Source: Olsenella porci (GTDB taxonomy: Bacteria > Actinomycetota > Coriobacteriia > Coriobacteriales > Atopobiaceae). From it: DNA of 64,000 nucleotides. The notes beneath the pieces are model-generated. The model searched no databases, was not told the origin of the DNA, and saw only the letters and a list, made by a program, of their open reading frames with translations. Positions 43,552-51,643 of this stretch are shown here, piece after piece. Positions within the stretch are counted from its first letter, which is position 1, and each line of letters begins with the position of its first letter. The position numbers were made by a program, and so were the translations under genes. The DNA lies in contig NZ_VUNC01000002.1 in NCBI RefSeq assembly GCF_009695875.1, positions 1 to 64,000 of the forward strand. The letters run 5' to 3'.

Positions 43552-44394
43552 ATGGAACGTTCCCCGCTGTACGAGGAGCACCTGCTCCTTGGTGGCACCT
43601 TTGACGGGGGAGAGGGACGCCGACTCCTGGGTCCCAGCTCCTATCCCATTGGCTCCACAGGTGAGCCAGACCCCGTGGACGGCAGCGTCCTCGTCGACCT
43701 CAGCGGAATACCAACCATTCTGATCTCTGGCGATGGCTCCCAGCAGTTTGCCGAGGCAACCCTCGCGGGAAGTCGCCTCGCAGTAGGCGAGACGGCATTC
43801 GAGGCGTCCCTCTTGGGCGACGGCTCCATGGCCTCCGTCCCCCTCGCCTCCAGGACCGGACGGCAGGAGTACGTGCTCTGGGACCTCACCCCCAGGGGAG
43901 AGACCCTTTTTGCCTGGCTTGGTTTCGTGAAGGGCATCGAGAGTGACGGCTTCCGTCCCTATGGGGGCGTCAGCCTCGAGGAGGTGGGCGAGAGGCTCGT
44001 GCCCCTCCTCCTGTGGGGGAGCACCGCCACGGCCGTCCTCTCGGACTACGCCCGCGGCGGGGAGGGTGTCCCAACCCCGGGTGGAGTGGGCAACCTCATG
44101 CTGGACGGCAGGATCGAGTCTCTCGTCGCCTCGCCAAAACTGGGCGACGAACCCGCGTACCTCCTTCTCGTTCCACCCGCCTTCGCGCGCGTCATGTGGA
44201 GGAGCCTCCTCTCGTTCCCCTCGGTTTCCCCGCTCGGTACCACGGGGCTAGCCGCCAGGGTCGAACAGGCACTTCCTTGGATGCCCTTCCTCGGCACCAC
44301 GGATACCCTCAAGCTCGATGCAAACGAGCTTCTCTCCCATGGCCTCGTCCGCGAGGAGGGCGGCTTCATCGGTTCCCGTGGCATCTTTGGCTGA
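43552..44394 (+). CDS. GcvT-like (aminomethyltransferase/folate-binding fold) protein
   Basis: This 280-residue protein resembles GcvT/YgfZ family members: an early LVDLSGIPTILISGDGSQQF segment (the GcvT pattern of an acidic, glycine-rich turn), LVGETAF-like AVGETAFEASLLG, and a C-terminal PWMPFLGTTDTLKLDANELL. It lacks most residues used by glycine cleavage T protein to bind tetrahydrofolate that I could identify with confidence, so its role could be Fe-S repair (YgfZ-like) or something else. ATG 43552 follows GAGGACC; it is 13 bp after the carboxypeptidase stop. A strong hairpin starts directly after its stop. Confidence 0.6.
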   Translation: MERSPLYEEHLLLGGTFDGGEGRRLLGPSSYPIGSTGEPDPVDGSVLVDLSGIPTILISGDGSQQFAEATLAGSRLAVGETAFEASLLGDGSMASVPLASRTGRQEYVLWDLTPRGETLFAWLGFVKGIESDGFRPYGGVSLEEVGERLVPLLLWGSTATAVLSDYARGGEGVPTPGGVGNLMLDGRIESLVASPKLGDEPAYLLLVPPAFARVMWRSLLSFPSVSPLGTTGLAARVEQALPWMPFLGTTDTLKLDANELLSHGLVREEGGFIGSRGIFG

Positions 44395-44440
44395 CGGTTG
44401 ATAGCTACATTCCCTTTAGGGTATGTAGCTAAGGCAACCG
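44395..44440 (+). terminator. Long hairpin directly after the GcvT-like gene
   Basis: CGGTTG pairs with CAACCG on the outside. Inside, TAGCTACATTCCC (44402-44414) pairs with GGGTATGTAGCTA (44419-44431) at 12 of 13 positions around TTTA. The stem starts on the base after the stop codon. No U-tract follows, so a role in mRNA protection is also possible. Confidence 0.55.
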
Positions 44441-44516
44441 CAACCAACGGCGAGGCATATCCCTTGGCGACTCCGCCGCTCAGGGTTCCTCAGACGCCAG
44501 CCAGCAGGGAGGTAGC

Positions 44517-44897
44517 ATGAAGTATTCCATCAACGCCCCCGGCGCACCCGAGCCCCTGGGCGCCTACTCCCAGGGAACGACCGCCGGGAGACTCATCTTC
44601 GCCTCGGGCCAGGTGGCCGTAGACCCCCATGATCCCCAGCGGCTCGTGGACGGTGGAGTGCGCGAGCAGACCGACCGTATCATCCAGGTCTTCGAGACCC
44701 TCCTCGACGAGTGCGGATGCTCCCTCTCGGACGTGGCCCAGACCACGCTCTACCTCACCGACCTGAACCTACTTCCCGCCGTCGACGAGGTCTATGCCAG
44801 GAGGTTCCCCACTCCCGCGCCGGCGCGTTCCGTCGTTGAGGTGGCAGCCCTGCCACTGGGCGCGCTGGTGGAGATGGACTGCATCGCCTGCAGGTAG
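44517..44897 (+). CDS. RidA/YjgF family enamine/imine deaminase
   Basis: RidA proteins hydrolyse reactive enamines made by PLP enzymes such as threonine dehydratase. This 126-residue protein has the family block GAYSQGTTAGRLIFASGQVA, then TLYLTDLNLLPAVDEVYARR, and the active-site arginine in PARSVVEVAALPLGALVEMD. It has the usual length and forms trimers in characterised members. GGGAGG precedes the ATG. It is followed by the FHA gene after 42 bp. Confidence 0.92.
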   Translation: MKYSINAPGAPEPLGAYSQGTTAGRLIFASGQVAVDPHDPQRLVDGGVREQTDRIIQVFETLLDECGCSLSDVAQTTLYLTDLNLLPAVDEVYARRFPTPAPARSVVEVAALPLGALVEMDCIACR

Positions 44898-44939
44898 CGG
44901 TATCATGTTCTGAAATGCAATCGATCTGATGGGAGAAGC

Positions 44940-45371
44940 ATGCAGTCCAAGGACACAAATGCAGAGATGGGCGCAACCGAGATCTTTCGCATGCCCTCCA
45001 CAGAGGCAACCTCGCCCGACATCATGGGGCAGGCACAGCCCAACAATCCCACCCTCACCATCGTCAAGGGCCCCCAGACCGGGTCGGTCTTCGAGCTCAC
45101 CGACAAGGTGGTAAGCATCGGGAGAGACCCCAGCAACAGCGTGTTCCTCAACGACATGACGGTGTCGCGCCACCACGCGCGCCTGGACCTCTCCGGCCTG
45201 GGCTCCGGCTTCGCGACCATCGAGGACCTCGGGTCCCTAAACGGCACCTGGGTCGACGGCGCCATCGTTAACCGCGCCATGCTCAAGGACGGCTCCACCA
45301 TCCAGATCGGCACCTTCCGCATGGTGTTCCACGCCAACCGCCGCGCAACCAGGATCGAGACTGGGAACTAA
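44940..45371 (+). CDS. FHA-domain protein (GarA/OdhI-like)
   Basis: This 143-residue protein has one forkhead-associated domain (about 35-130) with KVVSIGRDPSNSVFL, VSRHHARLDL and DLGSLNGTWVDG, the phosphothreonine-binding residues. The N-terminal tail contains ATEIFRMPS. In GarA and OdhI of Actinobacteria the N-terminal Thr is phosphorylated and the FHA domain binds it, controlling 2-oxoglutarate metabolism. The gene is followed 2 bp later by the MerR-type gene, as in Mycobacterium, where the pair is Rv1827-Rv1828. The typical ETTSV motif is not exact here. Confidence 0.85.
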   Translation: MQSKDTNAEMGATEIFRMPSTEATSPDIMGQAQPNNPTLTIVKGPQTGSVFELTDKVVSIGRDPSNSVFLNDMTVSRHHARLDLSGLGSGFATIEDLGSLNGTWVDGAIVNRAMLKDGSTIQIGTFRMVFHANRRATRIETGN

Positions 45372-45373
45372 GG

Positions 45374-46102
45374 ATGCCTGACGCCGGGTACCTCACAATC
45401 GGCAAGGTCGTGAAGAAGCTCCAGGCCCAGTATCCCGACCTCTCCATCTCCAAGGTCCGCTACCTCGAGGACGAGGGGCTTCTCAACCCCTCGAGAACGC
45501 CCTCGGGGTACCGCCTGTACTCGCAGCACGACGTCCATAGGCTCGAGACCATCCTCTACCTCCAGAAGAACCGGTTCCTGCCGCTCTCGGTCATCAAAGA
45601 GCAGCTGGACGGCAAGACAGGGGAGGGCGGCTCAGCGTTGGACGCAATCTCGTCCCCCACTCTGCTCCCGCAGGACGAGGAGGCAGCCGAGAAGCTCCAC
45701 CCCATCGACCGCATGCCCGAGCTCCTTGGCGTGCCGGTCAGCTTCGTGCGGCAGCTCTCCGAGGCGGGCGTGATCCCCCTCAAGAAGTCCCCTCACGGCA
45801 GAGACTTGGTGGACGGAAGGGACTTCCCCCTCATCCGGGCGTGCGACGAGCTGCGCCACTTTGGGATTGGCCCCAAGAACCTGCGCCAGTACGTCACGGC
45901 GGCCAACAGGGAGAGCGCCATGTTTGAGCAGGCGCTCGTGGTGTTCGCCCGCAAGGGCGGCGGGGTCGAGATGGAACTGACCGACGAGAACCGCAAGCAG
46001 TTTGGCATGGCCTTTCAGCAGATGCTCGTGCTCACCGACCAGGTGAGGGACACGCTCATCAGACGGCAGATTTCCAAGACCTTCAGCCAGATGGAGCAGT
46101 AG
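45374..46102 (+). CDS. MerR-family regulator (FtsR-like)
   Basis: The 242-residue protein has a MerR helix-turn-helix (LTIGKVVKKLQAQYP then SISKVRYLEDEGLLNPSRTP and GYRLYSQHDVHRLETI) and a second winged-helix-like part (PIDRMPELLGVPVSFVRQLS). This length and the position after an FHA protein match FtsR (Rv1828), which activates ftsZ in Corynebacterium and binds DNA as a dimer. The effector domain lacks the metal-binding cysteines of classical MerR proteins. Co-occurrence with FHA and a distance of 2 bp support co-transcription. Confidence 0.82.
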   Translation: MPDAGYLTIGKVVKKLQAQYPDLSISKVRYLEDEGLLNPSRTPSGYRLYSQHDVHRLETILYLQKNRFLPLSVIKEQLDGKTGEGGSALDAISSPTLLPQDEEAAEKLHPIDRMPELLGVPVSFVRQLSEAGVIPLKKSPHGRDLVDGRDFPLIRACDELRHFGIGPKNLRQYVTAANRESAMFEQALVVFARKGGGVEMELTDENRKQFGMAFQQMLVLTDQVRDTLIRRQISKTFSQMEQ

Positions 46103-46157
46103 AGGGAGTAACATCGTCTGCGGTATGTGGGACCCCCGCAGCGAGAAAGGAACTCCC

Positions 46158-46691
46158 GTGTCTACCGTCGACCTTGAGAAGTACATCATCGACATCCCCG
46201 ACTACCCCGAGCCCGGCGTGATCTTCAAGGACATCACCCCCCTCATGGCCTCCCCCGAGGGGCTGCACGAGGCCGTGGACCAGATTGCCGACCACTTCAA
46301 GGATGCGGGTGTCACCAAGGTCATGGGCGCGGAGGCCAGGGGCTTCCTCATCGGTGCCCCCGTCGCATACCGCCTGGGTGCCGGCTTCGTCCCCGCGCGC
46401 AAGCCGGGCAAGCTCCCGCGCGAGGTCTACACCCAGGACTACGCACTTGAGTACGGCACGGACGAGCTCCAGATGCACAAGGACGCCGTCACCGCCGACG
46501 ACCGCGTGCTCATCGTGGACGACCTCGTCGCCACGGGTGGCACCGCCGTCGCAACCGCCAAGCTCGCTCTTCAGGGCGGCGCGACCGTTGTTGGCTTCTC
46601 CTTCGTCCTCGAGCTCGAGTTCCTCAACCCCCGCAAGGTCATAGGCGAGGAGTTTGACCAGGACGTGTTCACGCTCATCAAGGTGCATTAG
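46158..46691 (+). CDS. apt: Adenine phosphoribosyltransferase
   Basis: Apt salvages adenine to AMP using PRPP. The 177-residue protein has the usual elements: IPDYPEPGVIFKDITPLM, GAEARGFLIGAPVAYRLG, ARKPGKLPREV and the PRPP-binding loop VLIVDDLVATGGTA. The GTG at 46158 follows AAAGGAA. It fits purine salvage with the permease at 55210. A strong terminator follows it. Confidence 0.95.
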   Translation: MSTVDLEKYIIDIPDYPEPGVIFKDITPLMASPEGLHEAVDQIADHFKDAGVTKVMGAEARGFLIGAPVAYRLGAGFVPARKPGKLPREVYTQDYALEYGTDELQMHKDAVTADDRVLIVDDLVATGGTAVATAKLALQGGATVVGFSFVLELEFLNPRKVIGEEFDQDVFTLIKVH

Positions 46692-46728
46692 AAGCACACA
46701 AGCACTATCTTTGCTGAAACGTGCAGGT

Positions 46729-46764
46729 AGCGGCCCCGCCATCTTGCTGGCGGGGCCGCTCTTT
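46729..46764 (+). terminator. Intrinsic terminator after apt
   Basis: Arms AGCGGCCCCGCC (46729-46740) and GGCGGGGCCGCT (46749-46760) are exact, around ATCTTGCT, and are followed by CTTTGGG. Confidence 0.85.
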
Positions 46765-46846
46765 GGGTGGCTTGGAGGAGGCTTTTGATGCCCTTCGCGT
46801 CGCTGGCGCTAGAATGTATGGGTCCAGATTACGGAAGGATGGTCTC

Positions 46847-48130
46847 ATGAAGTTCTCTTCCCACAGGGAGTCAATCGCGCGCAGGGCAGTTTGTGCTGGT
46901 CTCGCCGCGACCCTCGCCCTCGGGAGCGTGCCCACCGCCGCCCTGGCGGTCGACCAGTCGGACCTCGATGCGGCGTCCCAGAAGATCGAGACGCTGAGCA
47001 AGGAGGCCGAGTCGCTCCAGTCCTCGCTCTCCGAGACGACCCAGAAGCTCGAGGACACCCAATACCAGATCGACGAGAAGCAGTCGCAGATAGACGATGA
47101 CCAGCAGAAGGTCGCCCAGGCGCAACAGGAGCTGGAGCAGAGCCTGCGCAACGACTACAAGTCGGGCGGCATTGACCTCACCTCGGTCGTGCTGGGCTCC
47201 TCGAACATCAGCGACCTCGTCTCTCGCCTGTACTACGCAACCAAGGTGAACGAGTCGCGATCCGAGAAGATCGAGTCCGTCAAGCAGATGCAGGAGCAGC
47301 TGCAGGCGGAGCAAGCGAGCCTGAAGGAGCAGCAGTCACAGCAGCAGTCTGCGGTCGACACGCTCAACAGCCAGCTTGCCGACTACAACGACAAGATCTC
47401 GGAGGCCCAGAGCTACTACAACAGCCTGAGTGCCGAGCAGCAGGCACAGATTCAGGCGCAGGCGCAGGCTGCTGCGGAGGCGTCACAGTCTGACGGCAGC
47501 GGCGACTCGTCGGCGACCGCAGCGGTGCTCCAGCAGGTCACTCAGGGGAGCTCCTCGTCCACGTCCTCCACGGGATCTGCGGCTTCCTCAACCTCCGGTA
47601 GCTCCACCTCCGGAAGCACCTCGTCCGGCGACTCCAGCTCGGGATCTAGCTCAAGCGGCAGCACGGGCAACTCGGGCTCTTCAAGCTCCGGGTCTTCCAA
47701 CTCCTCGAGTTCCAACAAGGGCAGCTCATCTAGCGGCTCCTCGAGCTCCAGCTCCAGCTCGTCGGGCAATAGCAGCTCCTCCACGACTGGCGGCGCCTCG
47801 GGCGGCGGGCTCAGCACCGCCTACTCCATGATCGGAGTGCCGTACGTGTGGGGTGGCACCTCCGCGAGTGGCGTCGACTGCTCCGGCCTGGTCTGCTATT
47901 CCTACGGCTACAAGCGCGGCCGCACCACCTACGACATGATCGCCTCGCTCAAGGCCTCCGGCGACTGGAAGACCAGCATGAGCGACCTCAAGGTGGGCGA
48001 CCTCGTGTTCCCCAGCTCGGGTCACGTGGGCATCTACATCGGCAACGGCCAGATGATTCATGCCCCGTATCCCGGCAGGACGGTTTGCATCGCCTCCGTG
48101 TACTCCTTCATCGGCGGCGGAACGTACTAG
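46847..48130 (+). CDS. NlpC/P60 peptidoglycan hydrolase with coiled coil and Ser/Gly linker
   Basis: This exported endopeptidase cuts peptide stems of peptidoglycan. The 427 residues comprise a signal peptide (GLAATLALGSVPTAALA), an antiparallel coiled coil (about 28-210, DQSDLDAASQKIETLSKEAE onwards), a Ser/Gly-rich flexible linker of about 90 residues (about 230-318), and the NlpC/P60 domain. The catalytic Cys is in GVDCSGLVC, the first His in SGHVGIYIG and the third residue in MIHAPYP. This layout matches the PcsB/RipA-like hydrolases that need activation by FtsEX or similar. GGAAGGA precedes the ATG by a short gap. A terminator follows. Confidence 0.92.
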   Translation: MKFSSHRESIARRAVCAGLAATLALGSVPTAALAVDQSDLDAASQKIETLSKEAESLQSSLSETTQKLEDTQYQIDEKQSQIDDDQQKVAQAQQELEQSLRNDYKSGGIDLTSVVLGSSNISDLVSRLYYATKVNESRSEKIESVKQMQEQLQAEQASLKEQQSQQQSAVDTLNSQLADYNDKISEAQSYYNSLSAEQQAQIQAQAQAAAEASQSDGSGDSSATAAVLQQVTQGSSSSTSSTGSAASSTSGSSTSGSTSSGDSSSGSSSSGSTGNSGSSSSGSSNSSSSNKGSSSSGSSSSSSSSSGNSSSSTTGGASGGGLSTAYSMIGVPYVWGGTSASGVDCSGLVCYSYGYKRGRTTYDMIASLKASGDWKTSMSDLKVGDLVFPSSGHVGIYIGNGQMIHAPYPGRTVCIASVYSFIGGGTY

Positions 48131-48151
48131 GCTCATGCCAACGCACCATCG

Positions 48152-48195
48152 GAGGGGCGGGATTTCGGCAGGCTTGCCGCACCCGCCCCTCTTCC
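48152..48195 (+). terminator. Terminator after the NlpC/P60 gene
   Basis: GAGGGGCGGG (48152-48161) and CCCGCCCCTC (48182-48191) pair around a 20-nt loop that itself holds GGCAGGCTTGCC. TTCCTT follows. Confidence 0.7.
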
Positions 48196-48246
48196 TTATC
48201 CCGACGCTTCAACACCGCCCCGTGTCCTACCATGGGACGGTGGTTT

Positions 48247-49878
48247 ATGGAAAACGAGGAAAGCGGGGCTCTCGGTATGGTGTTGGGCGCAGGGCGCAGG
48301 GGAGTCACCTGGAGGCTCTCAAGGAGGTTTCAGGTCGACATGGTCTGGGAGGGCGTCCTCGTTGGCTTGGCAGGCGGGGGAGTCGTCACGCTGTATCGCC
48401 TGTCCCTCTCCTTTGCCGAACGCGCCCTTAGGGGCACCATCGCACTTGCCAGGACGAGCCTAATCGTGACGGTGCTCTTCGCGATGTTCCTCGTCGCAGC
48501 GTGCCTCGCCGTCGGAAGGCTCATGACCTGGGAGCCCTTCACCCAGGGCTCCGGAATCCCCCAGACGGACGCGGAGGTCATCGGCAAGCTCGACATGCCC
48601 TGGCACCGCGTGATGCTCGCAAAGTTCGCCGAGGGAACCCTATGTGCCTTCTCGGGCCTGTCCCTGGGCAGGGAGGGCCCCAGCGTGCAGCTGGGTGCCA
48701 TGGGCGGCAAGGCGGTCTCACGCGCCCTCGGTCGCGGCAGGGGAGAGGAGCGCCTTCTCGTGACGTGCGGCGCCGCCGCCGGGATGTCCGCCGCCTTCAA
48801 CGCCCCGCTCACGGGCGTGCTTTTTGCCCTGGAGGAGATCCACAAGGAGTTCTCGGCCCCTCTCATCATCTCGGTCATGGCCTCGTCCATTGCCTCCGAC
48901 TTCCTGGTGTCACAGGTGCTGGGGGTCAAGCCGGTCCTCCAGTTCGTCTTCTCGCGCGACCTCCCGCATCCCCTGTATGCCTACGTGGTGATGCTTGCGC
49001 TCTTCTGCGGAGTTGCGGGGGCCCTCCACAACAGGGGGATGTTCGCCTGCACGGAGCGCCTGTACTCCCGAATCACCAGGGGCGTGCCGTATTCCAGGAT
49101 CGCCATCCCCTTTGCGCTCGCACTCCCCATCGCCTTCCTGGCGCCGCAGTTGATGTGCGGCGGCGACGCAATCCTGGAGCAGATCGCCGCGCCCGGAAAC
49201 CTGGCGCTGGGCACCATCGTGCTGCTACTTGTGGGAAAGTATCTGTACACGACCGTGAGCTTTGCCTCGGGCGCCCCGGGCGGAACGCTATTCCCCCTCT
49301 GCGTCATGGGCGTGCTCTGCGGTCTCCTGTTTGGCACCTTCGCCAACCAGTACCTGGGCCTCCCCGCATCGTACGTCACCAACTTCGTGGTGCTGGGCAT
49401 TGCGGGGCTCTTCGCGTCCGTGGTGCAGGCGCCCGTCACCGCCGTGGTGCTGGCCTTCGAGCTCACGGGAAGCCTCGACGCCATGCTGAGCGCCTCGATT
49501 GTCTCCATGGTCTCGTATGTCACCGCGAGCCTGCTTGGGGTCGACCCGTTCTACGAGCACCTGCTCTCGAGGCTCCTTGGCTCCACCAAGCCCACCCGCG
49601 GCACACGAGCGGGCGGCGAGAGGGAGCTGCACAGTTACACCGTCGGCGCGGGAAGCAGGATGGAGGGTCGCACCCTTGCCGAGATACCCTGGCCGGAGGG
49701 GGCCAGGGTGGTGACCATCAGCCGCGGGTCCACCGAGATCGTCCCCACGGGGTCGACCAAGCTGCTCGCTCTGGACGAGATCCTGGTGATCATGACCGCA
49801 GGTGGCGAGAGCGACCGAGCTGTCTGGAACCTCGCGCGAGGCTCGGTGACCACTGAGCGCACTCCGCGCTCGCGCTAG
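48247..49878 (+). CDS. ClC-family chloride/proton transporter with C-terminal TrkA_C domain
   Basis: This 543-residue protein has about ten or more membrane helices and ClC signatures: GSGIPQTDAEVIG, GREGPSVQLGAMGG with the gating Glu, FALEEIHKEFS with a second Glu used by exchangers, and GAPGGTLFPLC in the last pore region. A TrkA_C (RCK_C-like) domain closes the protein (YTVGAGSRMEGRTLAEIPWP to the end), a ligand-sensing module found on some ClC proteins. Both glutamates suggest H+/Cl- antiport. ATG 48247 is chosen for GGACGGTGG upstream; ATG 48232 is in frame. Confidence 0.9.
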   Translation: MENEESGALGMVLGAGRRGVTWRLSRRFQVDMVWEGVLVGLAGGGVVTLYRLSLSFAERALRGTIALARTSLIVTVLFAMFLVAACLAVGRLMTWEPFTQGSGIPQTDAEVIGKLDMPWHRVMLAKFAEGTLCAFSGLSLGREGPSVQLGAMGGKAVSRALGRGRGEERLLVTCGAAAGMSAAFNAPLTGVLFALEEIHKEFSAPLIISVMASSIASDFLVSQVLGVKPVLQFVFSRDLPHPLYAYVVMLALFCGVAGALHNRGMFACTERLYSRITRGVPYSRIAIPFALALPIAFLAPQLMCGGDAILEQIAAPGNLALGTIVLLLVGKYLYTTVSFASGAPGGTLFPLCVMGVLCGLLFGTFANQYLGLPASYVTNFVVLGIAGLFASVVQAPVTAVVLAFELTGSLDAMLSASIVSMVSYVTASLLGVDPFYEHLLSRLLGSTKPTRGTRAGGERELHSYTVGAGSRMEGRTLAEIPWPEGARVVTISRGSTEIVPTGSTKLLALDEILVIMTAGGESDRAVWNLARGSVTTERTPRSR

Positions 49879-49994
49879 CGCCCGGGTCCCAGGGTTCAGT
49901 ATTCGTGATCCACGTGTGCCAGGTTGCCGTACGAGGTACCCTCGAATGGTAGCCGTCAGGCGTGAGTGCCAAGCGCCGTCAGGGAGGAACGAAG

Positions 49995-50769
49995 GTGCCG
50001 ATTGATTCGAGTGCGAAGAGGGTAGTGCCCATGGCGCCAAGCGAATGCCCGTTTGGGACTCAGTGCGCCTTCCACAGGAACGGCGCGGTCTGCATGAGCC
50101 AGATACGCCTCTTCGCCGGCCTCGACCTCGAGGCAAGGCGTGAGCTCCTCTCGCATGCCACGCAGACCACCTACCAGCGGGGCGACATCATCGTCGCCGA
50201 GGGTGACCCCATCGACTCCATACTCATCGTGCGCTCGGGCCGCATCAAGACCTTCCGCGTGGACCCCAGCGGCGAGGAGACAGTTCTCGACATCCTGCAC
50301 GACGGCCAGGCCATCTGGCACGGGATGTTCCTGGAGGACAACGTCTTACCACTACTCGGTGGGGTGCCTCTCGCGCGTCGAGGTGTGCCGCATCCACAGC
50401 AAGAGCTTCGAAAAGCTGATCGCCCAGCGCCCCGAAGTGGCCATGGGCCTGATCAGGATGGTCTGCACCGAGCTCGATGACGCGGAGGAGAAGGTCATGA
50501 TGCTCGGGATTCGCGAGCCGCGCCGTCGGCTTGCCGGCTTCCTCCTGCTGAGGGACCACCGCTGCCTGGGGGGCGAGATCTCGCTCAAGCTCGAGGACAT
50601 CGCTGCCTCCGTTGGCCTGAGGCCCGAGACCGTCTCGCGCAACCTGGCCTCCCTGGAGCGCGAGGGCGTGGTGAAGCGGCTTGGGCGCGGGCGCCTCAAG
50701 GTCATGGACCCCGAGGCGCTCCGCAAGATTTCGGGTGGTTCTGCCGATGCCCCACAATATGAGGTATGA
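49995..50769 (+). pseudogene. Fnr/Crp-family regulator broken by one extra base
   Basis: The start is GTG 49995 after AGGGAGGAAC. It encodes SECPFGTQCAFHRNGAVCMS, with three N-terminal cysteines as in Fnr, and an effector-binding barrel (RRELLSHATQTTYQRGDIIV and so on). The frame breaks at FLEDNV near 50346. The sensible sequence resumes in the next frame as YHYSVGCLSRVEVCRIHSKS and ends with the helix-turn-helix LEDIAASVGLRPETVSRNLA. Removing one T of the pair at 50346-50347 joins the halves. A fourth cysteine in SVGC is where Fnr has its last cluster ligand. It lies directly before pflA, so it was probably an oxygen- or redox-sensing regulator of pfl. A sequencing error cannot be excluded. 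Confidence 0.85.
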
Positions 50770-50791
50770 AATACCCTGACCTTTTCGTTAC

Positions 50792-50805
50792 TTGACCAGA
50801 ATCAT
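50792..50805. promoter_or_regulatory. Fnr/Crp-box-like site upstream of pflA
   Basis: TTGAC-CAGA-ATCAT matches the Fnr consensus TTGAT-N4-ATCAA at 8 of 10 positions. It lies 69 bp before the pflA start, between the regulator gene and pflA. Confidence 0.55.
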
Positions 50806-50821
50806 GGAACGCATGCGGTCC

Positions 50822-50868
50822 CCTCGGATAGATTGTCCCTGTCACCAAGACGAAACAATCCGAGGGGG
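50822..50868 (+). promoter_or_regulatory. Hairpin that can cover the pflA ribosome site
   Basis: CCTCGGAT-AG-ATTGT (50822-50836) can pair with ACAATCCGAGG (50855-50865). The right arm runs into the GAGGGGG ribosome site (50862-50868) of pflA. A cis-acting translation control or an mRNA-stability element is possible. Confidence 0.45.
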
Positions 50869-50873
50869 CTGTC

Positions 50874-51602
50874 GTGCTGGGTAGGGTTCACTCAACAGAG
50901 TCGTTTGGCTCCGCAGACGGCCCCGGCGTGCGCTTCGTCGTCTTCCTCCAGGGCTGCGACATGAGGTGCCGCTACTGCCACAACGCGGACACCTGGGACA
51001 GGGACGGCGGCCAGCTTCTCTCCGCAACGCAGATTCTGGACAAGGCCGAGCGGTACCGCTCGTACTGGGGGCCGGAAGGTGGCATCACGGTCAGTGGGGG
51101 AGAGGCGCTTCTCCAGGCGGACTTCGTTGCCGAGCTCTTTGAGGAGGCACGCAAGCGGGGGATTGGAACCTGCCTTGACACCTCGCTCCAGCCCTTCACG
51201 CGCGACGAGCCGTTCTTCTCCACGTTCCGTCGCCTCATCAAGTTCTGCGACTTCGTGCTGGCAGACATCAAGCATATTGACCCGGAGCGCCACAGGTGGC
51301 TGACGGGACACGACAACGAGAACATCCTCGATGGCCTGCGCTTTCTGGCGGAGGTGGGGGAGCCGGTGTGGATACGCCAGGTTCTGGTCCCGGGCGTCAC
51401 GGACGACGACGGGCAGCTGCGAGCCACCAGGGCGTTTGTGGACGGTCTTCCCAACGTCGAGCGCGTGGAGGTCCTCCCATACCACACGCTGGGCAAGTTC
51501 AAGTGGGACGAGCTGGGAATCCCGTATCCGCTCGAGGGCGTGGAACCTCCGAGCCAGGAGAGCATTGAGCACGCGAGGCGCATCCTCTGCAAGGGGGAGT
51601 AG
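50874..51602 (+). CDS. pflA: Pyruvate formate-lyase activating enzyme
   Basis: PflA is a radical-SAM enzyme that installs the glycyl radical in pyruvate formate-lyase. The 242-residue protein has the cluster motif CDMRCRYC with Cys28, Cys32 and Cys35, the SAM/GGE segment [13 protein letters not shown], and the typical DTSLQPF (related to the usual DT-G) and [17 protein letters not shown]. The GTG at 50874 is preceded by GAGGGGG. It is followed 41 bp later by pflB, its partner. Confidence 0.95.
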   Translation: MLGRVHSTESFGSADGPGVRFVVFLQGCDMRCRYCHNADTWDRDGGQLLSATQILDKAERYRSYWGPEGGITVSGGEALLQADFVAELFEEARKRGIGTCLDTSLQPFTRDEPFFSTFRRLIKFCDFVLADIKHIDPERHRWLTGHDNENILDGLRFLAEVGEPVWIRQVLVPGVTDDDGQLRATRAFVDGLPNVERVEVLPYHTLGKFKWDELGIPYPLEGVEPPSQESIEHARRILCKGE

Positions 51603-51643
51603 GGCCTCTCAAATATTCGCCAGTAACGATGGAAGGAGCACCG

